Source: Nectonema munidae (Eukaryota; Nematomorpha; Nectonematoida; Nectonematidae). From it: 64,000 bases of DNA. The translations under genes and the position numbers were made by a program. Below, piece by piece: positions 56,601-64,000 of this stretch. The stretch spans positions 248,001 through 312,000 of the forward strand of contig JAUIRK010000934.1 of assembly GCA_030549495.1 (NCBI GenBank), written 5' to 3'. Each line of letters opens with the position of its first letter. Position 1 is the stretch's first letter. Below the pieces are notes generated by a model. It had not been told where the DNA came from. It was given only the letters and a program-made list of their open reading frames with translations, and made no database searches.

Positions 56601-57965
56601 ATTTTTCATCCACTCAACATACCAGTTATTGCGTTAATGAAAAGTTAGATAGATTATTTGCTTCTGTAGCTCGATTCTTTGCTCTTGCTCGTTTTTGTTT
56701 AGTCCCGGAGACATGCCTTTTGGATAAATATCCTACTTTTATTGTTTTCTTTTTGATGTATTCGACATTTTCAGTACTTTCTTCAGGAAAAAATCAACAG
56801 AAAGCTTTCTCCCGATCAGATAACAAAATGTTTGGGATTGCCGGAGCTTAGGAGCCAATATCCTAGAACAAATGACTAACATTTTCACCTAGCAAAAAAT
56901 TTATGGACTGTTATAAAAAGTTACCATTAGAGTAGATAAATAAAATGAGGGAATACTTTTTTTCAAATTTAGTTTGAACTCAGTAGCGACGAAGTGGACT
57001 ATGAAACAGCTCAGGCCATTTTCAACCACACGGACCCATCATAATTGATAAATTATTTCATAGTTAGAAAATAGGTTTACCGTTAGGAGTTACGCAAGTT
57101 TACATGCATTAAATGTAAAAAGTGTGAAAGTGTTTAAACAGTATTGTATTTGCGGAGAGCAAAATGCTGAAATTTAACATAGTTGGCTGTATAAGGCAAA
57201 AAAGTAAGTTATGCTGTAAAATCATCAAATTAAACGTTGTACATCTTCTTATTTACTTGGGACAACAAATAAATTGCTTCATAAAAACAAAAATAGAGTG
57301 TTTAAGAAACTTGGTCAATATTTTTAACTCGGTATTTTGAGTTCGGTATAAGAGTTGAGGGTTAAGTCAAAATGAAAGGATTCAAAGGTTGCTTTTGACT
57401 ATGAGTGAGTTTACGATATCTCATTTCTAACATAACCTGTCAGTCAAATCAAAGGTCTACTTATACAGCGACATAGAATCGGCTGACCGAAGTCCATATA
57501 GCTAGTTCTCCACTTACCCGAGTATTAATATCTTAAATTGTAAAACCTAACCTTGATATTTTTGAATAGTAAAAGGAATTGCAAACGAATGTAATTAGTA
57601 TTTATTAAAAAAAAAGGTATTTTTAAAATTGAAATAATAAACATGAAAAATATCCCTTACCCCATCACAAAGACTAGACTCCTGTACATGACGGGGGTTA
57701 TGCTGGTGTGAATAAGTGGACACTCGTGGGTACCCATATGCAAGTATACAATTATTGTAGTTAGGGAAGCGCATATAAACCATGAGATGTATACTAACAG
57801 CTTATTTTTATTGTCACAGATTACTCTTCTCCTATCGACGGATTAATAGAAAATAATCGCTTTCTCAGAGAAAAAGTTGAAAAATTGGAAATTGAAAAGT
57901 TGGATTTGTTAGAAGTTGTGAAGAAGCTGAAGAAGAAAATCAATCAATTAGAAAATGAAGTATAA
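53632..57965 (+). CDS. Small coiled-coil protein, last two exons
   Basis: Two exons fit by phase. The first (about 53632-53715) reads SEEANEGLVIANIKYDL and PLEKKEETIL and ends at a consensus donor, GGTAAGT. The second (57820-57965) begins after TTGTCACAG, completes a D codon and reads DYSSPIDGLIENNRFLREK. It continues as a strongly charged heptad helix with VEKLEIEKLDLLEVVKKLKK and ends LENEV and stop. AATAAA follows at 58028-58033. The intron is 4104 bp. The upstream start is not settled: a possible first exon opens at 51054 with MILSLSLFLLCTQLLHNV and ends in the right phase, but this is weak. An ATG at 53547 (MKEVLGVLA) in the same frame is another possibility. I do not recognise the family. 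Confidence 0.5.
53915..54345. repeat. Two tandem arrays in inverted orientation
   Basis: At about 53915-53990 the unit TTTTGCAATTCTACTTTGCC is repeated three to four times with drift. At about 54245-54345 its complement, GACAAAATAGAATTGCAAAA, is repeated similarly. The arms could fold into a long hairpin with a loop of about 250 bp. It lies in an intron of the coiled-coil gene. Confidence 0.6.
54346..56260. other. Intronic AT-rich stretch
   Basis: No coding sequence was recognised, apart from possible outlying pieces of the relic at 56262 on the minus strand near 55980-56110. Confidence 0.35.
56262..56613 (-). pseudogene. Relic of a multi-copy 'LCFDTT' transposon-like family
   Basis: The minus strand reads MQCLAKWEIQCHIAELCFDT followed by TSLNTC. 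This resembles the LCFDTTxSNTG motif of an uncharacterised protein family that I recall as multi-copy in arthropod and cnidarian genomes. The open piece ends within 81 codons, and the neighbouring sequence is broken. The assignment rests on one motif. Confidence 0.35.
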
Positions 57966-58027
57966 GATCAGTTGAAAAAAGCATTAAATTTATTTTCTTA
58001 TTTTGCATATCATATGTTGTACTATTG

Positions 58028-58059
58028 AATAAACTTTATCTCGTTTCTTCTCTTTTATT
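58028..58059. terminator. Facing poly(A) signals of two convergent genes
   Basis: AATAAA at 58028-58033 serves the plus-strand coiled-coil gene. TTTATT at 58054-58059 is AATAAA on the minus strand and lies 147 bp past the UBFD1 stop. The two 3' UTRs would overlap. Confidence 0.5.
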
Positions 58060-58205
58060 TTAACAATAATCCTCAAGGAATACAGGAATATTTAGTGGGG
58101 GGTGGGAAAAGCAAGAAAGTGAAACTTTAATATTTTAAATAGTAATAATATCATTTTTGTTTGACATCTTGATGCAGGAAGAGAGGATTTCATTAATCGA
58201 ATCAT

Positions 58206-58582
58206 TTAATAGAGTATGGCTTTTTTGATGGCGTTGACGTATTGAGCAGGAATCCAGTAGACCCAGTAACGAGATGCTTGTGTGGTGCCGAGTTGAAGAG
58301 CCATTATGTGGTATTCTTCGTGTCCGATGATGCTTTCACTGATGACCGTGGTGATATTCGTCATGGATATCTTTTGCGTCTTCTCTTTGGTGGAAATCCA
58401 GAGTTCATCCTGCTCCAGCTTGAAAGTCAATCGCACTTTGTGTCCGAACTGATTTATCATTCCCGTGATAGGAAGCAGTGGTAGTGCTTCGTAACAATCC
58501 TTTATGCCAACCATCACGTCATCTGGCTTGCCTAAAAACACAATATACAACTTGACGACCTACTTTTCAGCATTTTGCCCAT
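58206..58582 (-). CDS. UBFD1: UBFD1 C-terminal domain (ubiquitin domain-containing protein)
   Basis: The main exon, 58531-58206 on the minus strand, begins after TGTTTTTAG and reads KPDDVMVGIKDCYEALPLLP, GHKVRLTFKLEQDELWISTK and GHEEYHIMALQLGTT, then ASRYWVYWIPAQYVNAIKKA and ends AILY. This is the conserved PH-like C-terminal domain of UBFD1, a poorly understood ubiquitin-fold protein. The family usually has an N-terminal ubiquitin-like domain, which was not found. Immediately upstream, 58582-58564 reads MGKMLK, resembling the KVL-K residues that precede KPEDVM in relatives, with a GTAGGT donor. That would require a 32-bp intron. The product would then be a short form of about 115 aa starting at 58582. 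Otherwise earlier exons lie outside or were missed. Confidence 0.75.
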
Positions 58583-58599
58583 TCAGAGGGTAGTAGAGT

Positions 58600-59202
58600 C
58601 GAAGGGCAAAACACGCGAGTCCTACTCTGATCTAGAGGAGACGTCCTCGAAATCTTAATTCTCAGGCTTCAGTGTAGTTTGAACAATTGTAAATTACATC
58701 CGAGATTCTTATTATAAAAACACTCCCACCACGAGGCCATATATACTTGAAACAAAATGCTTATTCTATTAAAAAATCATTTCAGCTTCAAGAAGTATGC
58801 TGCTTTTTAGGAAAAAAAATTATTTTAATTAAGAAAGTTTTAGGTTTGAAATTGAAAAGTTAAGAATGAAAAAAAAGATTTAATAATAATTTATAGTTAT
58901 TACCCAACAACAGATGTGTTTACTCATTATGCTTATAGGTTTAAATAAGTTAATAGTGCATAGCACATAAATAAAAAAAATAAGGAAAACCATTTCATAG
59001 TGCTTGATATACACAGTTTGGATAATAATTTAGCACCATTTGACACAAGAAAAACAAGACGACATTACGTGATTTGTACATAATAATAGCAATTTAATAT
59101 CAAAAAATCGTCTCCGCCTTTTAAAGATGAGAGTATGATCAAATGGATAAATATTAATTATATTTAGAATGTATTTTATGCTTACCTAATTTCTTGGTTA
59201 TG
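58600..59202. other. Region upstream of UBFD1
   Basis: A less AT-rich stretch at 58600-58700 could be a promoter or 5' UTR for a short UBFD1 transcript. Near 59100-59150 a sequence with AAAAAATCGTCTCCGCC recurs, drifted, at 59577-59625. No other gene was seen. Confidence 0.35.
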
Positions 59203-59206
59203 TTAA

Positions 59207-59470
59207 CCGCTTAACGACCAGATTAATCAGACGATATCTAATGTAAAGCAGAAGATTTGTATTAACCCATTAAGTACCATAGAAATCAGAGGATATTTAA
59301 AAAAACGCAGACGATTTATATTCAAAGTAATTGAAAAAAGCAGACGAAGATGAAATTACTTATGTTCCCAAATTGGAACATTGGGACTTAATGGGTTAAA
59401 AAGCATTAATAAACGCAGAATATTCACATTTTTGTAAAGTCGACAATTGTCGACCCATGTCGTTAACCGG
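59207..59470. mobile_element. TTAA-flanked MITE, family A, copy 4, split by another MITE
   Basis: The left part TTAA-CCGCTTAACGACCAGATTAATC and AGCAGAAGATTTGTATTAA matches the left half of family A. The right part AAGCATTAATAAACGCAGAA to GTTAACCGG matches the right half. Between them lies the family B element at 59266-59395. With it removed the halves align with the copies at 9903 and 28877. Confidence 0.75.
59266..59395. mobile_element. TTAA-flanked MITE, family B, nested copy
   Basis: 130 bp with exact TTAA on both sides (59262-59265, 59396-59399) and ends CCCATTAAGTACCATAG and CATTGGGACTTAATGGG. The inner stretch is very close to the copy at 12081. Its target was a TTAA inside the older family A element. 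Confidence 0.85.
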
Positions 59471-60163
59471 TCACTGAGTATAGAAATTAAGCCAACAATA
59501 AACCTAGTGATTTATAATAAATCCCATTTAATCATCCCAGGAAAAAGAGTCGAAATTAAGTATGTTTAATTAAAATCAAAAAATCGTCTGCATCATTTAA
59601 AAATGAGAGCGAGATCAAACGGGTTATTAAAATTGTGGACTTAATGATCCAGAATGCATTGCTTCTTAAAGATTTTTTTTTCTCAATGTAATTCTTTTTT
59701 ATTGAACATATTTACAATGCTACTCCATAACACTTCTTCAGCGCTGCAATTTCAGCAGTCTACTTTCGTTGATTTTTTGGTTATTCAAAAGTTGCTAAAT
59801 CAACATAAAAAAATAATTATATACTTTTATAAATGTAAAGAACGTGTTGGTGAGGTGTCATGATGAATACATGCTAAAAGAGATAAATAGATAGAAAAGG
59901 TAAAATTTTATTTAAATAATTTTTGACAATACATTTTCGACCACTCTGGTAATCTATCGCTACAAGAAAATAAAGCAAGGATCATATTCTTCTTCTTCTT
60001 CTCTATGCTCTGCTCCTTGTTTTTCCTTCTTGTATCAGTAGATTTGATCTGAAGAAGAACAAAGGGTTCGAAAATTTATTTTCAAAGAATTTATTTGAAT
60101 AAATGGTTTACTATCTTATGTTTATATAAAAATGAGTTGTGAATTGAAAATTCTTGAGCTTAC

Positions 60164-60299
60164 AGGTAAAGGTGCCATGGGGTGTTTTCATCGAAAAGGC
60201 ACAATTGCGCTGCTTGAACTTTGAGGAAAGTAGGCTTGATGCGGGATCGAACCCAAGACCTTGAGTTATCGAATCCAACATCACCCTACTCACTCCCCA
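60164..60299 (-). mobile_element. tRNA-derived SINE, family 1, copy 4
   Basis: AGGTAAAGGTGCCATGGGGT, GTTTTCATCGAAAAGGCAC and GCGGGATCGAACCCAAGACC match the copy at 19911 in the same order. Box B on the minus strand is GGGTTCGATCCC. It is the best-preserved copy. Confidence 0.75.
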
Positions 60300-61720
60300 A
60301 CATAATAAAAGCAGGAAAGCAAAAATTAAAGTAAACTATTAATAAACGAAAAGAATATACTTTTCAAGCCATTTTCTTACACAGCATTAATTCACAAAAT
60401 GGAATTATCATTTTTGGTAAATGTTTTTATTTAGTTAGTTGAAACTAAATGGTATTTAACCATCGGTGAATAGTAACCTTCATCCAACTGTTGAGACCCA
60501 AAAAGGTCTAAATCGCTCTAAGATTTACATAATATTTAACATTAGAGACTTTTTCCAACAAAATGAGGATAAAATTTGAGTTAAATTTCAATTCAGGATG
60601 TTCAATTTGATAATAAAAACTATAAAAAAAACCAGCGTAGCTTAAAGCCTATTTTCCCTTGGAAACGCAAGCAACACAGAGAGTGCTTCTAAGAATATTT
60701 ACGGCAGAAAGAAGTTAGCAAGACTTTCTTCAAGGCTTGCAAAGCAAAAAGTGAAAGGAATATTAAATTATCCTTGAGAGAAGGCCAATAGATAACAAAC
60801 ACCAAGATCTGGTTCATTTCTCTGGTTGGACAATAAGCACAGAAGAACTTGGAATTTGGCGACTAGACTACTTTAAATTCTGAAGCAAGGCGAGAGAGAA
60901 CTTTGCAGTTAACCTTTTCAATGCGTTCAAATTGTTATCTTCTTTCTAATTAAAAGCGTGACTTTCTGGTCAAAAAAGTGAATAGCGCTTATACTCGTGT
61001 ATCATGCGATCTTTTAACCCTTCAGGCAATAGATTACGAATCCTTTCTTTATCTTTTTCAATGAGTTTTTATATAACTTAAAGCAACCCATCTTTATTTT
61101 ATCGGACACTGATGCCCCCTCCTCATTAGGCCCCTATCAGTGGCAGGGGGCATTTTAGCCCCCTCCCCTTAACTAAACCTTCTATTGTACAAAAATAGCT
61201 GAATTATATGCTTTCACACTTTGTGACTTTTCCTAAAATCGCTAGCTGTATATTTTGATACTATTTTCACGATAGTTGAATGATCCCTTAATGTCAAAAA
61301 CTGTCAATCAAATCAAATGTCAACAAAATTAAAAAACCTTATCTACATGGAGGATATACCGTTTTCCAATGAACTAGGGGATGGCGTAAAAATCGATTAT
61401 TGAGATTTTCAAAAAACATCTTCACCGTTAAGAAGAAGCTCCTCCATTGTGAATCAAAAATCTTTATACCTTTGTCTTAGTTAATATTTTAATCATCAAT
61501 TGACTAAAAAAGGGAAATGAAATTTTTTAAACATTTAAAGTTACCATAACTATGACAGATACGAATAGGTGAAGATGCTATTCAAAAAGTTTTATAAATG
61601 TGAATCGAATTTGACAAATTTTTTCTTTCGATGTGAATGAGAAGAGAGTATTTTAGATGATATGGGTGGATATTCCTAATTGAAAAAAGAGGATTATGAA
61701 TGTTTTCATCATAAAACTCC
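60300..61720. other. Intergenic stretch with a MITE fragment
   Basis: A TTAA-CCCTTCAGGCAATAGATT fragment at 61014-61120 belongs to the CCCTTTCAGG family. No other gene or repeat was recognised. Confidence 0.4.
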
Positions 61721-61724
61721 AACA

Positions 61725-64000
61725 TCGCCTGGTCCCAAGCCCAGGGTGGGAAGGGAGGAGGGTTTTGCGTCAGGAAGGGCATCCGGTATGTAAAAAAATT
61801 TGCCAAAACTTATTTACAACTATGGCATCAAAATTACAGTAAGTTATTGAGTACAGCCAAAAGTACTAAGCGTGTTTCACCAGTTTCCTACCTTAGAAAG
61901 AATACAGGTAAAAAAGTTTTGGAGGTTGAGAGTTTGAATGTGGGCAGTTTAGTTAGAAAATCAATACAAATAACAGAAATGTTAAATAGAAGAAAATTTG
62001 ATATTGTTGGACTTCAGGAAGTAAGGTATAATGGAGGTGAGTGTAAATGGTTAGATAACTACAAATTGTTTTGGTCAGGGAACGACAAAGGTACAGCCGG
62101 AGTAGGGATAATTATTTAAGGTAAACTTTGCAGACAGAATAGTGAGTGTCAATAGAGTTAGTGATAGAATAATTGTTATAGATATCCGTATTAACAACGA
62201 AACTTTGTCATTTTTATCTGTATATGCTCCACAAATAGGACTTATTGTTTTAGGAGATTTAAATGGCTTTGTAGGTGAAGTTAATACCACGTATAGGCAA
62301 GTACATGGAGGATACAGGTACGATAAAATTAATGAAGAGGGTAAGAATATACTTAGTTTTACAGACAGCATGGGTTTATTTTTAGCTAATACACAGTTTA
62401 AGAAAAGTATAGAGCATAGGATAACTTACAAATCAGGTAATGAAGCTTCTATGATTGACTACATTTTATTGCCATAAAATTTTAGAAAATTTTTGATCAA
62501 TACCAAAACTTTTCCGGGTGAATCATGTGTAAGTCAACATAGGCTTATTATTGGCGATTTATTTTATCAAGAAAAAAATGTACACAAGAAAATAAGAAAA
62601 GTTAAAACTTTAAAAGTTTGGAGATTAAAAGACGAGAATATAAAAAACGAGTTTATTAAACAAGTAAAAACAAATGGTGTATTAGAAAACGGAAATAATA
62701 ACTTAGACAAAATTAAAAATAACATGGTAAGAATAGGAGAGAAAGTTTTAGGTAAAATTAAGTTTTCAAAAAACAAAAATAAGGTAACTTGGTTTTGGAG
62801 TAAAGAGGTTAAGGAATGTATAGACGTAAAAAGAAAAGCATTTACAACTTATCAGTTAGATAAAACTAAAGAGAAACAAATAGAGTATAAAAATGCAAAA
62901 AATAGATGTAAAAAAATTATCAGAAAGAGTAAAGAAGAGAGAATTTTACAATTAAAAGAAGAGAATGAACCCAAAACAACTAATGATGTTTTCAAAATAG
63001 TTAAGCAAAACAGAAAGTTAAACCAAAACAATCGGGATTCCTTGTATAGTTAAAAAGATGGATATTTAGTTAGTAATTTAGTGGATAAGTTAAACACCTG
63101 GTCCCATTTTTCTAAAGTAATCTTTAATAATGAAAATACGTTAGGAAATCTAGATGAGGTCGATAAAGTTGAAGGACCTTGCGAATCTGTGTCTCTTGAT
63201 GAAGTCATTTGTGCTTTTGGCCAAATGAAAACAAATAAAGCAGCTGGATATAGCGGATGTTGTTTAGAAATGTTAAAGTTATTTAAATATGAAATCGCTG
63301 ACGTTTTAAAAGTCATAGTTCAAAATATATTTGACGAAGCTTCTATTCCAAAAACATGGAATAAAAGTTAATTAATACCATTGTATAAAGGCAAAGGAAC
63401 TATAACAAATTGTTCAAATTATAGAACAATAAAACTACTAGAGCATGATATGAAAATAGTAGAAAGAATTTTATTCAATAGACAAAAAAGAGTATTCAAA
63501 TTAGTAAAATCCAATTTGGTTTTATGCCGGGCAAGAGCACAAATGACGCTATTTTTATTATTAGACAGCTTATCGAAAAGAGAGCAAGAAATGGGCATAG
63601 TCTGTATCTTGCTTTTATAGACCTGGAGAAAGCTTTTGACTGCATTTCTAGAAGTCTCATTGAGTGGTCTTTGAGAAGAAAAGGGGTAAATGAAAGACTA
63701 ATGAGAGCCATTATGGCCTTGTACAAAAGCGAAGACACTTTTATAAAAATTAATAATTCAATTTCTAGTAAGTTTAAAATAAAAGTAGGCTTACGCCAAG
63801 GTTCGATTTTAAGCCTCTTTTTATTTAATATCATTCTTGATGAAATTCTTAAGGATTTAATTAAAGAAGATACGAGTGAGATTTTATAGGCAGATGATAT
63901 AGTATTAATAGGAGAATCTTCTGAAGAATTAAGTAAAAAGATTAGCACATGGTATGAGACACTAGAGAAAAACGGTTTAAGAATAAACACTAGCAAAACT
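61725..64000 (+). mobile_element. RTE-clade LINE, broken, cut by window edge
   Basis: The word GCGTCAGGAAGGGCATCCGG (61767-61786) is typical of RTE/BovB-type LINE leaders. An APE-type endonuclease follows: LNVGSLVRKS, GLQEVRYNGG, VLGDLNGFVG, ASMIDYILLP and SQHRLI. The reverse transcriptase follows with KTNKAAGYSGC, FMPGKSTNDAIFIIRQLIEK, FIDLEKAFDCISRS (motif A), GLRQGSILS (motif B) and ADDIVLIGESSEEL (motif C). A stop stands where the aromatic residue before ADD is expected, other stops fall near 62118, 62475, 63052 and 63370, and there are frame changes near 62120 and 63500. Part of the endonuclease between YAPQIGL and IVLGDLNG is missing. It is dead, though the protein is easily read. The 3' end lies outside. 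Confidence 0.88.

Noticed and set aside
59980-60080. Possible earlier UBFD1 exon on the minus strand (K/E-rich stretch after TTCAG)
   Set aside because: The donor end does not fit the phase of the known exon, and the lysine-rich run comes from a CTT repeat.

Overview
The window reads as AT-rich metazoan nuclear DNA. Conserved genes are split by GT-AG introns of about 50 bp to 4.3 kb, and intergenic and intronic DNA is packed with transposable elements. The transposon mix and the protein sequences fit an invertebrate, plausibly an arthropod such as a crustacean. That is inference; no species could be fixed. No rRNA gene, functional tRNA gene or CRISPR array was seen.

Three host genes are recognised by protein homology. 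PSMC5 (proteasome ATPase Rpt6) lies on the plus strand at 4663-16070 in 12 coding exons, 399 aa, with a probable 5' UTR intron ending at the ATG. BUD31 (G10 splicing factor) lies on the plus strand at 33051-42828 in 4 exons, 143 aa. The C-terminal domain of UBFD1 lies on the minus strand at about 58206-58582. A small plus-strand coiled-coil gene of unknown family ends at 57965, and its poly(A) signal meets that of UBFD1 tail to tail. A GC-richer minus-strand gene at 23073-24843 reads as two exons around a 52-bp intron and would encode a 572-aa protein of no recognised family.

Layout: 1-1590 is a decayed Jockey/I-like LINE. 4539-16125 is PSMC5, with a hAT relic, TTAA-flanked MITEs and a foldback element in its introns. 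16495-22380 holds a second copy of the LINE family, SINEs and small DNA elements. 22383-28000 holds a deleted hAT element abutting the orphan gene and a complete-ended but broken hAT transposon. 28500-32710 holds a dispersed repeat, a MITE and a broken Ty3/gypsy-type LTR element with 81-bp LTRs. 33051-42894 is BUD31 with repeat-filled introns. 44094-46525 is a whole-looking DNA transposon with CACTG-type ends, TTA target duplications and an uninterrupted 570-aa frame. 48584-49321 holds two hAT elements side by side. 53600-58582 holds the coiled-coil gene and UBFD1. 59207-59470 is a MITE inside a MITE. 61725-64000 is an RTE-clade LINE cut by the window edge.

The host genes do not form a shared pathway. 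Their link is that their introns carry copies of the same repeat families, for example the foldback element in both PSMC5 and BUD31.
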